DNA of 64,000 bases from an uncultured Clostridia bacterium (GTDB lineage: Bacteria; Bacillota; Clostridia; Christensenellales; UBA1242), in NCBI GenBank assembly GCA_934757845.1, contig CAKVLQ010000005.1, forward strand, positions 1 to 64,000, read 5' to 3'. The position numbers and the translations under genes are program-made. Below the pieces are notes generated by a model. It was given only the letters and a program-made list of their open reading frames with translations, was not told the origin of the DNA and did no database searches. Of the stretch, positions 33,239-43,360 are shown piece by piece; position 1 is the first letter of the stretch; each line of letters starts with the position of its first letter.

Positions 33239-33880
33239 GTTATATTTTTCCAAAAAAATAAAGTTAGTTATTATTATAGTTCCAATAGTTGCACCCATCA
33301 AAACATCGCTAAAAAAGTGAACGCCCAAAATTATTCTTGAAATCATTATCAAAACAGGAAGCAAAATTCCAAATGTTAAAATCAGTTTTTTATGTTTTCC
33401 ACTATAAGCATAATTTGCAAAAAGATAAGCCAAAACAAAATATAAAACAAGTGAAGTTTGACTATGTCCGCTTGGAAAAGAATAAGATGATGGGAAAGAA
33501 TAGTTTAATATAAGATTTTCTGCAAATTGCCCTACGGGGCGTGGTCTTAAAACCAAATTTTTTATAATATAATTTGTGCAAACACTAATTAAAACCAAAT
33601 AATAAAGTGGAACATAACTTTTTCGATTTTTTGAAAATAACAGCAAAACCAAAACAATAATAACCGCAGTGGTTTCTCCAAGCAAAGTTATAAACAAAAA
33701 TATGTTGTTAACCACACTGTTTCTTACAAAGCCAGCAAGATAAAACACAAAGTCATCAATTTTTGAAATAAAACTTGAATTTGTGCTTACCATAACAGTT
33801 AAAAAAATTGCCACAAAAAACAATATTAGTTGCATCATTGTGTGATATATTATTAATTTTTTGTTTGCGGGTTTATTCAT
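33221..33880 (-). CDS. PAP2-family membrane phosphatase
   Basis: 219 residues, about six membrane helices. The three acid-phosphatase motifs are complete: KNLVLRPRP, PSGHS and SRIILGVHFFSD. Family members dephosphorylate undecaprenyl pyrophosphate or phosphatidylglycerol phosphate, and which applies here is not visible. TGT-TATAAT ends six bases before the ATG and there is no ribosome site. Confidence 0.93.
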   Translation of the reverse strand: MNKPANKKLIIYHTMMQLILFFVAIFLTVMVSTNSSFISKIDDFVFYLAGFVRNSVVNNIFLFITLLGETTAVIIVLVLLLFSKNRKSYVPLYYLVLISVCTNYIIKNLVLRPRPVGQFAENLILNYSFPSSYSFPSGHSQTSLVLYFVLAYLFANYAYSGKHKKLILTFGILLPVLIMISRIILGVHFFSDVLMGATIGTIIITNFIFLEKYNKNNNI

Positions 33881-34031
33881 GATTTTATTATAACAAAAAA
33901 ATTAAAAAATACAAAAAATAAAGCAAAGTATTATAAATATTTAAAAAAATAAAATGCAAAAATAAATAAGAAAAATTATAAAATAAATAAATTTATATTT
34001 TTAATTGCTTTATTTTTTTTTGTTTTTAAGA

Positions 34032-34037
34032 TATAAT
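34032..34037 (+). promoter_or_regulatory. -10 element six bases before lepB
   Basis: TATAAT at 34032-34037, then TTTAAT, then ATG 34044. It fixes the start and predicts a leaderless mRNA. Confidence 0.7.
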
Positions 34038-34043
34038 TTTAAT

Positions 34044-34715
34044 ATGTTAAACAAAAATGTATTTTCACTAAAACAAACCCCAGTGGACAAATTTAGGCTA
34101 ACCTGTTCACGAATTTTTTTGTTTTTGTGTGTTTGCTTATGCACCCTAACAATTTTTTTTAATGTAACATATTCTATTGCACCAGTGAGCGGATTTAGTA
34201 TGTATCCAACGCTAAATAATTACACCACTTCTTCAAGGCACGATAGGGTTGTTTTGAATTATATAAAAGCATATCACAAAGGCGATATTATTGTTGCAAA
34301 AAAAGTTTATGATGACGAAGAACATTTTATTTATGTTATTAAACGATTGATTGCAACTGGTGGCGACAGCATTGAAATTAAAGAAAATGGTGATGTTTAT
34401 GTGAACGACCAAAAACTTGACGAAAGTTATGTTACAAGTGAATATAAAACTGCAACCTATGAAGCATTTATAAAACTAAAAGAAGGCACAAATGTAAATT
34501 TTGATGAAAACAACGATTTTACAAGTTGGTTTGAAGATGGAAAACTTGTTTTAAAACCAGGTTATGTGTTCTATTTGGGTGATAATCGTGGTGGTTCAAC
34601 TGATTGTAGCATTTATGGTCCAGTTAAAGAAGATAACATTATTGCAAAGGTCGATTTTGTTATAAAAGACGGCGAAAATGCATTTGTTAGCATTTTAAAA
34701 CAAATTTTTAGATAA
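34044..34715 (+). CDS. lepB: Signal peptidase I
   Basis: 223 residues from ATG 34044; an upstream in-frame start at 34005 lies before the -10 box. One N-terminal membrane anchor (about 18-42), then PVSGFSMYPTL with the catalytic Ser52, YVIKRLIATGGD with the general-base Lys100, and YLGDNRGGSTDCSIYGPV, the family's GDNRxxSxDSR box with Cys replacing Ser. An insert of about 30 residues precedes that last box. It cleaves export signal peptides, including those expected on the large surface proteins here. Confidence 0.94.
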   Translation: MLNKNVFSLKQTPVDKFRLTCSRIFLFLCVCLCTLTIFFNVTYSIAPVSGFSMYPTLNNYTTSSRHDRVVLNYIKAYHKGDIIVAKKVYDDEEHFIYVIKRLIATGGDSIEIKENGDVYVNDQKLDESYVTSEYKTATYEAFIKLKEGTNVNFDENNDFTSWFEDGKLVLKPGYVFYLGDNRGGSTDCSIYGPVKEDNIIAKVDFVIKDGENAFVSILKQIFR

Positions 34716-34797
34716 AGTTGATTTGTTTAATATTAAATTCTATTAATTATTAAAAGTAATTTATGAAATAAATTTTCAAAATAAGGAGATAAAAATT

Positions 34798-35097
34798 ATG
34801 ATAACAACAAAACAAAGGGCAAAACTAAAAAGCCTTGCACAAAGCATGAAACCAGTTTTGAACATAGGAAAAGACAATTTGAATGAAAACACAATAACAG
34901 AAATTGAAAAATATCTTGCAAAAAATGAACTTATGAAAATAAAAATTTTGCAAGCGTCAACCGAAAATCCAAAAGATGTTATGGAGTTTGTTTGTCAAAA
35001 AACAAACAGTGAGCCAGTTTTGGTGGTTGGGAAAATTTTGGTTATTTACAAATATTCGTCTAACAAAGGTGTTAAACATATTTTGGAAAATGACTAA
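34798..35097 (+). CDS. yhbY: YhbY-type CRM-domain RNA-binding protein
   Basis: 99 residues: TTKQRAKLKSLAQSMKPVLNIGKDNLNENTITEIEKYL and KIKILQASTENP, typical of the single CRM domain of YhbY, which associates with pre-50S ribosomal subunits. The usual GxxG loop has NIGKDN here. Perfect AAGGAG ribosome site. Confidence 0.92.
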   Translation: MITTKQRAKLKSLAQSMKPVLNIGKDNLNENTITEIEKYLAKNELMKIKILQASTENPKDVMEFVCQKTNSEPVLVVGKILVIYKYSSNKGVKHILEND

Positions 35098-35201
35098 AAA
35101 TAATTTAGATTAAAAAATGATAAAAAGTAAAAAAATTATAGGTAAAAACATTTAAAAATTTAATTTAAAATTAACAAAATTAATCACAAAAAGGGCAAAA
35201 A

Positions 35202-35864
35202 ATGATAATTGTTATTGAAGGCACAGACGGAAGTGGAAAGCAAACGCAATCGCAAAAATTGTTTGAATATTTAAAAAGCAAAAATATTAATGTTAAAATG
35301 CAAAGTTTTCCAAACTATAAAAGCGAAAGTTCAATTTTGGCAAAAAAATATCTTAACGGAGATTTTGGCGATATTAATGCTCTTTCGCCTTTTCAGGCTT
35401 CAATATTTTTTTCAATAGACAGGCTTTGCACTATGCTTGAATATAAAGAGTTTTTAGAAAATGGTGGAGTATTGATTTTGGATAGATATGTTTCAAGCAA
35501 TTTGCTTCATCAGGCAACAAAAATTCGGGAAGAAAATAAGCGACAAGAATTTATAAACGAACTTGAACACTTTGAATATCAACTTTTAAATCTTCCAAAA
35601 CAAGATTTAACTTTGTTTTTAGATCTTAAACCTGAAATCTCAAAAAAATTAAGAGATGAAAGAAAAGACCTTAAATCTGGCACAACAAAAGATATTCATG
35701 AAAATAATTTTGAATATCTTAAAAATTGCTATGAAATTGGAAAAACCATTGCAAAGCAAAAAAATTGGCAAGTTATAAAATGTTATGAAAATGACAAAAT
35801 ATTATCAATAGATGAAATTAGCAAAAAAATTATAGATGTTGTGAATGCGAAATTGAAAATTTAA
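35202..35864 (+). CDS. tmk: Thymidylate kinase
   Basis: 220 residues. P-loop EGTDGSGKQTQSQKL, the DRY-x2-SN motif (LDRYVSSNLLHQ) and a lid region RKDLKSGTTKDIHENNFEYLK. It phosphorylates dTMP to dTDP. The P-loop has Gln where many enzymes have Thr-Thr. The ribosome site is weak (AAAGGGC). It is followed by eno. Confidence 0.92.
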   Translation: MIIVIEGTDGSGKQTQSQKLFEYLKSKNINVKMQSFPNYKSESSILAKKYLNGDFGDINALSPFQASIFFSIDRLCTMLEYKEFLENGGVLILDRYVSSNLLHQATKIREENKRQEFINELEHFEYQLLNLPKQDLTLFLDLKPEISKKLRDERKDLKSGTTKDIHENNFEYLKNCYEIGKTIAKQKNWQVIKCYENDKILSIDEISKKIIDVVNAKLKI

Positions 35865-35929
35865 AAATTTTTTGGCTATATTTATTGAAAAATATTTGAT
35901 TGAATATTGAACTAATAAAGGAGAAAGAT

Positions 35930-37225
35930 ATGTTTGAAATTAAAGATGTAAAGGCAAGACAAATTTTGGATAGCAGGGGAAATCCAACCGTTGAAGTTGA
36001 TGTTGTTTTGGTGGATAACAGTTTTGGAAGGTTTAGCGTTCCCAGTGGGGCGTCAACGGGAAGTTTTGAAGCGTTGGAACTTCGGGACGGCGACAAAAAC
36101 AACTATAATGGAAAGTCGGTTGAAAAAGCGGTTAGAAATGTTAATGAAATTATAAAACCAAAAATAATTTCAAAAAGTTTTGAAAGTTTTGAAGAACTTG
36201 ACAATTTGTTAATTTCTCTTGACGGCACAAAAAACAAAAGCAATCTTGGGGCAAATGCAATTTTGGGTGTTTCTTGTGCATTTGTTAAGGCAATTTGTGA
36301 TAGCAAAAAAATTGAGTTATATCAACTTATGGATAATAGTGGCATTTTGCCAACCCCAATGATGAACATAATTAATGGTGGAAAGCACGCCGACAACAAC
36401 ATTAACATTCAAGAGTTTATGATTGTGCCTTCAAATTGCAATAGTTTTTCAAAAGCCCTTCAAAACTGCGTTGAAGTTTATCACACTCTAAAAAATTTGC
36501 TAAAAACTGACGGAAATTCAACAGGTGTTGGTGATGAAGGTGGCTTTGCTCCAAATTTTTCAAGTGATGAAATGGCACTTGACTATATTTTGAAGGCCAT
36601 AGAAAAAGCAGGCTTTGAAAGTGGCAAAGATTTTTATATTGCCCTAGATTCGGCTTCTAGCGAAATGAAAAATGAAGCAAATAAGATTGGTTTTGACGGA
36701 TATTATTTTTGGAAAACAAAGAAGAAATTTACAAACAATGAAATGATTGATTATTGGATTAAACTTTGTGAAAAATATCCAATAATTTCGCTTGAAGACC
36801 CTTTTGATGAAGAAGATTTTGAAAGTTATAAAATTTTTAATCAAAAAATGAATGGTAAAATTCAAATTGTTGGTGATGACCTTTATGTTACAAACATTGA
36901 AAGATTAGAAATTGGCGTTAAAGAAAAACTTACAAATTCAATTTTAATAAAACTAAATCAAATTGGAACTTTTAGTGAAACATTAAAAACTATTGCCTTT
37001 GCAAAGCAAAATGGATTTTCTTCAATAATATCTCACCGAAGTGGCGAAACCGAAGACACAACAATCGCTGATTTAAGCGTTTTGACTAATAGCGGACAAA
37101 TAAAAACTGGTGCACCATCTAGAACTGACAGGGTTTGCAAGTATAACAGGCTTTTGCGAATTGAAGAAAGCCTTAATGGAAAAGCAAAATTTTTGGGACA
37201 TAAGAGTTTTAAAAATTGGTGTTGA
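35930..37225 (+). CDS. eno: Enolase
   Basis: 431 residues from ATG 35930 behind AAAGGAG; an earlier in-frame ATG at 35900 lacks a site. RQILDSRGNPTVEVDV, SGASTGSFEALELRDGD, NGGKHADNNINIQEFMIVP, GDEGGFAPN, SLEDPF, GDDLYVTN, KLNQIGT and SHRSGETEDT cover the metal ligands and catalytic Lys region. It converts 2-phosphoglycerate to phosphoenolpyruvate and may also sit in the RNA degradosome. TGA stop. The usual glycolytic neighbours are absent. Confidence 0.97.
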   Translation: MFEIKDVKARQILDSRGNPTVEVDVVLVDNSFGRFSVPSGASTGSFEALELRDGDKNNYNGKSVEKAVRNVNEIIKPKIISKSFESFEELDNLLISLDGTKNKSNLGANAILGVSCAFVKAICDSKKIELYQLMDNSGILPTPMMNIINGGKHADNNINIQEFMIVPSNCNSFSKALQNCVEVYHTLKNLLKTDGNSTGVGDEGGFAPNFSSDEMALDYILKAIEKAGFESGKDFYIALDSASSEMKNEANKIGFDGYYFWKTKKKFTNNEMIDYWIKLCEKYPIISLEDPFDEEDFESYKIFNQKMNGKIQIVGDDLYVTNIERLEIGVKEKLTNSILIKLNQIGTFSETLKTIAFAKQNGFSSIISHRSGETEDTTIADLSVLTNSGQIKTGAPSRTDRVCKYNRLLRIEESLNGKAKFLGHKSFKNWC

Positions 37226-37481
37226 CAAATATATATGATTAATTTATAATAAATTATATCACTTAAATTATATTACAAATGGTGGCAAAAGAATTGCCAA
37301 AAAAATTTAAAATTTGTTAAATTGCTTTTTGCCTAAAAAAAATTAAGCAAATAGCATTAAAAAGTTATATTCTGAAATAAATTGTTAAAGATTAAAAATA
37401 AAATTTCATATATAATCTTAAAAGCAAATATAATAGAAGTGGCAAAATTTTTTTAGCAATTTATTTGCAAAAGGAGAGATT

Positions 37482-38045
37482 ATGAAAGTTTTTGTGGCAG
37501 CGGGTGCTTACAGACCAAAAAATGATATTTATATTGAAGACGCAAAGGAACTTGGAAGATTGCTTGCCGAGAACAAAATGACTTATGTTCAAGGTGGGTG
37601 TGATAAAGGGCTTATGGGGGCAACTTATGGCGAATTTTTGGTTCACAGTGATGATGCTGAATTGATTATTCCAACCGCTTATCGAAATGATGTTGCTGAA
37701 ATGCCTTATAAAAAACTTCATTTGGTTGACACAATTAATGAAAGATTAATGCTTATTTCACGAATTTGCAAATACATAATTGTTATTCCTGGTGGTCTTG
37801 GAACAATGGACGAGATTACAAACTTTATTGAAACTTATCGTGGAAAAGAACATACGGCAAAAGTTATTCTTGTTAACTTAAATGGTTTTTATGATATGTA
37901 TCTTGCACAAACCAAGCGAATGGTTGATGAAGGGCTTATTTTGCCTGGAACATTTGAAGAAATTGTTAAAGTTGTTGAAAATTCAAAAGAAGCCATTGAA
38001 TATATAAAACAAGACAGCAAACTATATAGCGAACAAAGCGAATAA
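37482..38045 (+). CDS. LOG-family (TIGR00730) nucleoside 5'-monophosphate phosphoribohydrolase-like protein
   Basis: 187 residues. YVQGGCDKGLMGATY and VIPGGLGTMDEITNFIE carry the PGGxGTxxE motif of the LOG family, named after cytokinin-activating enzymes. In bacteria it probably hydrolyses nucleotides or salvages bases; the true substrate is unknown. AAAGGAG ribosome site. Confidence 0.88.
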   Translation: MKVFVAAGAYRPKNDIYIEDAKELGRLLAENKMTYVQGGCDKGLMGATYGEFLVHSDDAELIIPTAYRNDVAEMPYKKLHLVDTINERLMLISRICKYIIVIPGGLGTMDEITNFIETYRGKEHTAKVILVNLNGFYDMYLAQTKRMVDEGLILPGTFEEIVKVVENSKEAIEYIKQDSKLYSEQSE

Positions 38046-38089
38046 AAAATATATTGACAAATTTTTTGTTTGTGATATAATGGAGATGT

Positions 38090-38659
38090 ATGGGAAAATT
38101 TTTGGATAAAGTTAAACACTTCTTTTATGGAGAAAAGAAATACTATGAGAAAATTGCTGATTGTGCCAAAGAAAAAGGCATGACAGACAATGAAAAATTT
38201 GACAAAATTTTAAAAATGATGGGACATTATTTTTTGCATTTGCACAAAGATGAAGTTAAAATGCAAGTTTATGAACTTCATTATGAAGAATTTATGCAAA
38301 AAGGGCAAAAAAACGAAGAAAAATTTAGAGATTTGTTTGCATTCACAAGCAACGACCAAATTTTGGTTTATGTTTCTTGCTTAAATAATTGCCTAAACAA
38401 ACTTAAAAAATTAGACACCGAAAAACTTAATCAAACTCAAAAAGAAATTTATGATTTGACAAAAAGTTTTGGAGAAAAGTTTGTTAATAAAGATTTTGAT
38501 TTGGGCAAATTTTATACAAATCAACTTGTAAGAAACATGATTATTGAAAAAGATAATGAAATCGTAAGCAGAGTTATTCAAAACTATAAACAAGAACTTA
38601 AATGCGATGATGATTTGTTTGAAGCAAACACAGCAGAAGAATTGAATAATAACATATAA
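38090..38659 (+). CDS. Helical cytosolic protein of unknown function
   Basis: 189 residues, charged, no membrane segment or signal peptide, predicted mostly helical. Visible features are an early basic patch (KVKHFFYGEKKYYEK) and a central YVSCLNNCLNKLKKL. TTGACA (38054), 16-base spacer and TATAAT (38076) end eight bases before the ATG; GGAG lies in that gap but is too close to act as a normal ribosome site. A terminator follows. I do not recognise it. Confidence 0.75.
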   Translation: MGKFLDKVKHFFYGEKKYYEKIADCAKEKGMTDNEKFDKILKMMGHYFLHLHKDEVKMQVYELHYEEFMQKGQKNEEKFRDLFAFTSNDQILVYVSCLNNCLNKLKKLDTEKLNQTQKEIYDLTKSFGEKFVNKDFDLGKFYTNQLVRNMIIEKDNEIVSRVIQNYKQELKCDDDLFEANTAEELNNNI

Positions 38660-38680
38660 AAGTGCATTTGCACTTTTTTT
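38658..38680 (+). terminator. Intrinsic terminator
   Basis: AAAAGTGC / GCACTTTT stem, ATTT loop, T run. Confidence 0.88.
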
Positions 38681-38799
38681 GTTTATAATAAACTTTTAAA
38701 AAAAATTGTTTTTTTTAACAAAAATAAGTAAAACAAATTTTAATAATAATATTAACTCGAAATTTAAAAGCCCAGATATAAATTAAAAATTTATTTGTT

Positions 38800-38826
38800 A
38801 GCAAGAAAAAATTTCTTGTTTTTTTA
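38800..38826 (+). terminator. Intrinsic terminator without an assigned gene
   Basis: CAAGAAA / TTTCTTG stem plus seven T, 120 bases after the previous terminator. No frame lies between them, so it may end a small RNA or be a backup. Confidence 0.6.
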
Positions 38827-38870
38827 TTTAAAAAGTAACTTGCAAAAATTTAATTGAATATATATTATAA

Positions 38871-39386
38871 ATGAATAATATTTATGATGATTTTAGGCTT
38901 TGCGATGAGCAAAAAATGTGCGAACTTGTAAATGCTTATAACAAAAAATTAAACGAAGTTAAAATTTTTTCAACTGAAAATAATTTTGAAGAAAAACTTG
39001 TTAGTTTGCTTGATAGTGAAAGTTTGTGCTTGCATTATATAAATAATCTTATAAAAACTTGCAAAAACAAAGAAGACTTAAATTGTTTGTTAGAGGCACA
39101 AAAATTTTTTATGTCAAGTTTTGAAAACCTGAAAATGCTTTATGAAAAACAAGACACCAATATTGACGAAAATGTTGACAGCAATTTTTCAAACAATATA
39201 ACAGGCTTTTTTGACAGTGTGTTTTGTTTTTTGCAAAATTTGTTTGATTTTTTTAATTTTGAAACAAATGCAAAAATAAAATCAACAATTTTTGGTTTAA
39301 TAATTTCATGCATTGACATTGCAAAAAAGATAAATAGTCAAAACATTTTGCAATTAAAAGTTTTTAGTTTGTTTGCCAGAAAATAA
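38871..39386 (+). CDS. Helical protein of unknown function
   Basis: 171 residues, Asn/Lys/Phe-rich. Residues 110-132 (FFDSVFCFLQNLFDFFNFE) are very Phe-rich and may be amphipathic or membrane-associated; 140-155 (TIFGLIISCIDIA) is also hydrophobic. No family is recognised. TATATA ends six bases before the ATG and there is no ribosome site. Confidence 0.7.
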   Translation: MNNIYDDFRLCDEQKMCELVNAYNKKLNEVKIFSTENNFEEKLVSLLDSESLCLHYINNLIKTCKNKEDLNCLLEAQKFFMSSFENLKMLYEKQDTNIDENVDSNFSNNITGFFDSVFCFLQNLFDFFNFETNAKIKSTIFGLIISCIDIAKKINSQNILQLKVFSLFARK

Positions 39387-39434
39387 AAAACAAAAAACAA
39401 AACATTTTTTTCAAAATTTTTTAAAAATTAGATA

Positions 39435-39463
39435 TTGACAAGGCTATAAATTTGTTTTATAAT
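39435..39463 (+). promoter_or_regulatory. Promoter of the 1010-residue GLUG protein
   Basis: TTGACA, 17-base spacer, TATAAT. Confidence 0.88.
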
Positions 39464-39488
39464 TGAAGAAATTAAATAGGAGAAAATT

Positions 39489-42400
39489 ATGAAAAAGTTT
39501 ATAGTTTTTTGTTTGATATTAATCGTAACAGTAAGCCTTGGCGCAACCGTTTGGTATTTTGTTAGAGATAATGAAGAACTTGTTATCGATATGCAACCAT
39601 ACGTTTATATGAATGTTGGCGACACTTTGCCAGTTGACGCAAGGGTTAAAAACGCAAAAGTTGGAAGCGAACTTAAAATTAGCGTTTTGGGTGATGAAAA
39701 CCAAGATTCTAACACTGCTGTTTTGTATTGGAATGAACTAACAGAAAGGTTAGAAGCAAACAAAGGTGGTGCTGCCATTGTTGAAATTAAGGTTCTAAAC
39801 AGTGAACTTTCACCAGTATACATTGAAGTTGGCATTGGTGATGGCTCAAAAGATGCACCTTTTTATGTTGACAGTGAAGAAGACCTAACAAATATTGGAA
39901 AAGAAGATTTTCCTGCAAACAGTTATTTTATTTTGATGCAAGACATTGTTTTGTCAGCCCCAATAAAACCAATTTGCAACGGAAGTTCATTTAATGGAAC
40001 TTTCAATGGGAATGGCTACACAATTTCTGGGTTAAACATAAGTGAAGCCGAAGCTGACGGCGTTGAATATGCTGGTTTGTTCTCAAAAATTGGTGCAGAA
40101 GGTGTTGTTACAAGTTTAACACTTTCAAATGTTAACATTTCAGGGCAATTCAAATCAGCGGGTGCTTTTGCTGGAATTAACTATGGCACAATCACAAGAT
40201 GTAATGCTGTAAGTGGCGAAGTTAAATCAAGTTATCAAGACGGAGAACTTGGTGCAAATGTTGGCGGAATAGCAGGCGATGTTATTTATTCTGCTGGAAG
40301 CGTTGGAAGAATTGACCGTTGCTTTGTTGACTTAAGCGTAAAAGGGACACAAAATGTTGGTGGACTTGCGGGTGCAACCACAGGCGGAATAATTATTAAC
40401 AGTTATGTTAAACAATCTGAAAACAATAGTGTTTCTTCTTTAAAAGACAATTCAAATGTTGGCGGACTTGTTGGTTTGGTTTCTTATTTTGGGGATTCAA
40501 ATCAAGCAACAATCAAAAACTGCTATGCTCTTGCAAATGTTCAAGTTGACGATACTTTTACAGGTTCAAATTATGGTCTTGTTATTGGCAATAACAGCGA
40601 ACCTTCAAAATATGCTCATAACAACTTAATGGGCAATTACACTCAAAAATCATTAAATCCAAGTTTAAATGCTGTTGGAACTCAAATTGATATTTTTGAA
40701 GGATTAACAGATCAACAAAAAGAACAAAAAGCATCTGAAAAAGCAAACTTCCGTGGTGTTTATGACGAATTTACTTATGATGCCGAAGGGAACATTGATA
40801 AAAGTTTAATGCTTTCTTATGTTGCTGCCGTTGTTGTTAACGGAACAGACAAAATTTATTGGGACTTTGAAAATGTTTGGATGATTGGAACTGAACACAA
40901 ATATCCAATTTTAAACAAACTTGGTGCAAGTGTTTCTGATGAAATTTATAACTATAAAGACGAAAGCAAAATTTATAATTATAGCGACCTATCAAGAGCA
41001 ATGAGTGCAATCAGTAATGGAACTGGCGAAAGTTATTATATATTGGTTAATAACATTGAAATTCCTGCTGGAACTGAATTTGCTCCTGCTACAAAATCAT
41101 TTAGTGGAATTTTTGAAGGAAACAACAAATATATTTCTGGCATTAACATTACAACTGGAATTATAAACAACTCTTCAAACAAAGCCGGATTGTTCTTAAA
41201 AACAACATCAAATGCTTTAATTCAAAATTTAACAATAAAAAATATTAAAATAGCCGAAGGCGCAACTCATGCTGGTGCTATTGTTGCTGAAAACGAAGGC
41301 GTTATTAAAAACTGCACAATTATTCAAGACGAAAAACTAGAAAACGAACCTAACATTTTGGCATCAACTTATGCAGGCGGAATTTGTGGCACAAATATGG
41401 GAACTGTTGATAACTGCCGTGTTCAAAATCAAACAATCGTTTTAAGAAACTCAAAAGAAGACCAAGAACGATTTGTTGGTGGAATTGCAGGAATTAATGG
41501 TGCAAGCAACAATTCACAAACTGCAACAATCAAAAATTCTTGTGTTGTTACAAGCGTTGTTAAAGACGATTTTAACAAAACTGAATTTGACTCTAACCTA
41601 AATTATAACTTCAAAAACAATTTCTCTAATATTAAATATTTTGTTGGTGGAATTAGTGGTGCAAACTTCTATTTGATAACAAAGAACTATGTTTTTGAAA
41701 GTAATATTTCTGCAAACGAATTTTCAAAATATGGTGCTGTTGCTGGAATTTCAGCATTAACTCGAAGTGATGCACTTTTGAATGCAGACGCAAGTGAAAT
41801 TAGTTATAACAAACTTCTTGGCGGAAGCATTTCAGGATATATTGCAGCGGGCATTGCTTGCGAACAATATGGCAAAGTTGAATTTAACCAAATTGGTTGT
41901 GGAAACGAAACTCAACAAGATTCAGAAGGTCATAGTGTTGCATTCACAACACTTGTTAAAGGCGCTGAAATTGCGGGACTAACAAACAAATTATTTATTG
42001 GAGCAAGACTATTTAATTGTTTTGTTAATGTTCGACTTTACAATACTATGAATGGAACAGGACATTCTGCTGGAATTTGTAATGTTAACGACTATTATGC
42101 ATCACAACGATGGTTTGGAGAAAAAAGTGTTTATGGAGAATTTGGTCAAATAATTTCTATTTGTTCATTTGAAAATAACGCTTACAAACACAATCGATAT
42201 GACTGCACAATGGATTATCGAAAAGAAACTTCATTTTTAAGAACCGATCGTGATACAGGATATGGTAACAATCTAATTTGGGTTGAAACTGGAAATGCTT
42301 GGCATGACGATTCACCAGAAATAAGCTCATTTAACGACAGCAGACAAATGAATGTTAAATGGTATGGTTCTCTTGACGATTTAAGAATTTCTGCAACAAA

Positions 42401-42521
42401 CAAAGAACTTGCTGAACTTTCTGTTAACTATGGCTTTGACCAAAATGCATGGGATTTTGTTTCTGTTGGAGAATATCCAAAACTAACAAATCTTCCAACA
42501 ATTTTGGAAATTGAAGAATAA
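39489..42521 (+). CDS. GLUG-motif surface protein (1010 aa)
   Basis: One N-terminal signal/anchor helix (about 4-24) is followed by a long extracellular part. From about residue 120 two arrays of GLUG-type repeats recur: GTFNGNGYTISGLNIS, YAGLFSKIGAEG, GGIAGDVIYSAGSVG, GGLAGATTGGIIINSYV; later GIFEGNNKYISGINI, GGICGTNMGTVDNC, GGIAGINGASNN. Such repeats form parallel beta-helices in adhesins. There is no LPxTG sorting signal at the C-terminus (ends ILEIEE), so it is probably held by the N-terminal helix. It has TAGGAG and its own consensus promoter. It shares its architecture with the giant protein at 57477. Confidence 0.88.
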   Translation: MKKFIVFCLILIVTVSLGATVWYFVRDNEELVIDMQPYVYMNVGDTLPVDARVKNAKVGSELKISVLGDENQDSNTAVLYWNELTERLEANKGGAAIVEIKVLNSELSPVYIEVGIGDGSKDAPFYVDSEEDLTNIGKEDFPANSYFILMQDIVLSAPIKPICNGSSFNGTFNGNGYTISGLNISEAEADGVEYAGLFSKIGAEGVVTSLTLSNVNISGQFKSAGAFAGINYGTITRCNAVSGEVKSSYQDGELGANVGGIAGDVIYSAGSVGRIDRCFVDLSVKGTQNVGGLAGATTGGIIINSYVKQSENNSVSSLKDNSNVGGLVGLVSYFGDSNQATIKNCYALANVQVDDTFTGSNYGLVIGNNSEPSKYAHNNLMGNYTQKSLNPSLNAVGTQIDIFEGLTDQQKEQKASEKANFRGVYDEFTYDAEGNIDKSLMLSYVAAVVVNGTDKIYWDFENVWMIGTEHKYPILNKLGASVSDEIYNYKDESKIYNYSDLSRAMSAISNGTGESYYILVNNIEIPAGTEFAPATKSFSGIFEGNNKYISGINITTGIINNSSNKAGLFLKTTSNALIQNLTIKNIKIAEGATHAGAIVAENEGVIKNCTIIQDEKLENEPNILASTYAGGICGTNMGTVDNCRVQNQTIVLRNSKEDQERFVGGIAGINGASNNSQTATIKNSCVVTSVVKDDFNKTEFDSNLNYNFKNNFSNIKYFVGGISGANFYLITKNYVFESNISANEFSKYGAVAGISALTRSDALLNADASEISYNKLLGGSISGYIAAGIACEQYGKVEFNQIGCGNETQQDSEGHSVAFTTLVKGAEIAGLTNKLFIGARLFNCFVNVRLYNTMNGTGHSAGICNVNDYYASQRWFGEKSVYGEFGQIISICSFENNAYKHNRYDCTMDYRKETSFLRTDRDTGYGNNLIWVETGNAWHDDSPEISSFNDSRQMNVKWYGSLDDLRISATNKELAELSVNYGFDQNAWDFVSVGEYPKLTNLPTILEIEE

Positions 42522-42548
42522 TATTCAAAAAATTATTAAAATTTGCTA

Positions 42549-42577
42549 TTGACAAACCTTGTGGTTAGTAATATAAT
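42549..42577 (+). promoter_or_regulatory. Promoter
   Basis: TTGACA, 17-base spacer, TATAAT, 75 bases before the gene at 42653. Confidence 0.88.
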
Positions 42578-42652
42578 ATGCTTATCAAAAAAGATAACAA
42601 GATAATTCTTGTTTAAATAAGAAAAACACAAATTTGTGTAAAAGGAGAAGTA

Positions 42653-43354
42653 ATGGGAAAAATTATAGAATTCTTTCAAAATCTTCCAAGATTTTTTGAA
42701 ATTATTTTAGTAAAACCTCAATTTTGGATTATTGCATTGCTTGTTGCATCGGCTGTAACTTTTGTTAGCGTAAGCAAATCACAAAAGGCAGCACAACGTG
42801 CTTTTGTAAAAAAAGTTAAAAATGTTCATGCAAAACAAAAAGCGTTTAACGAAGAAAAAAACAAAAACAAACTTGATAAACGAAGCAATCAATACAATAA
42901 AGCATTGGATTCTTTGAAAAATAGAATTAAATATGCACTTTGGTGGAACAAAAAGAAAATTGTTATAACAAATCCTTATTTGCTTGATAAATCTGAAGAC
43001 GCAAACTTGGCAATAGCGGGAAACCAAAAATTTACTTTCATGGATGTTTTGAATAGCGTTGTTGAAGAAAAAAGCAAAAACAGCAAACATAAAACAAAAG
43101 TTGTAACAAAAAATGCAGTTGTTGACGAAATTCAATTTGAAGCAAAAAAAGAAGTTAAACCAGAACCTTTGAACGAAAAAGACAAAAAAGAACTTGGTGA
43201 AACCAAAAAAACTTTAAATCAAGAAAAAACTGTTAAACAACAATCTCAAACAAAAGAACAAACAGAAAAACAAACTCAACAAGAAAAAGAAGACAGCATG
43301 GATTGTATTTACACAGACAAACAAAATGATAAAACTCATGAATTTGTTAATTAA
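42653..43354 (+). CDS. Single-pass membrane protein with charged cytoplasmic tail
   Basis: 233 residues. One membrane helix (about 25-42: FWIIALLVASAVTFVSV), then a Lys/Arg-rich helical stretch (SQKAAQRAFVKKVKNVHAKQKAF), a central part and a Gln/Lys/Glu-rich low-complexity tail. The positive-inside rule places the tail in the cytoplasm. No family is recognised. AAAGGAG ribosome site, own promoter and terminator. Confidence 0.78.
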   Translation: MGKIIEFFQNLPRFFEIILVKPQFWIIALLVASAVTFVSVSKSQKAAQRAFVKKVKNVHAKQKAFNEEKNKNKLDKRSNQYNKALDSLKNRIKYALWWNKKKIVITNPYLLDKSEDANLAIAGNQKFTFMDVLNSVVEEKSKNSKHKTKVVTKNAVVDEIQFEAKKEVKPEPLNEKDKKELGETKKTLNQEKTVKQQSQTKEQTEKQTQQEKEDSMDCIYTDKQNDKTHEFVN

Positions 43355-43360
43355 TATTTT

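Noticed and set aside
37260..37360. Terminator or riboswitch after enolase
   Set aside because: TGGCAA/TTGCCA and TTGCTT/AAGCAA hairpins are present, but no T run follows the first and no conserved RNA motif is visible.
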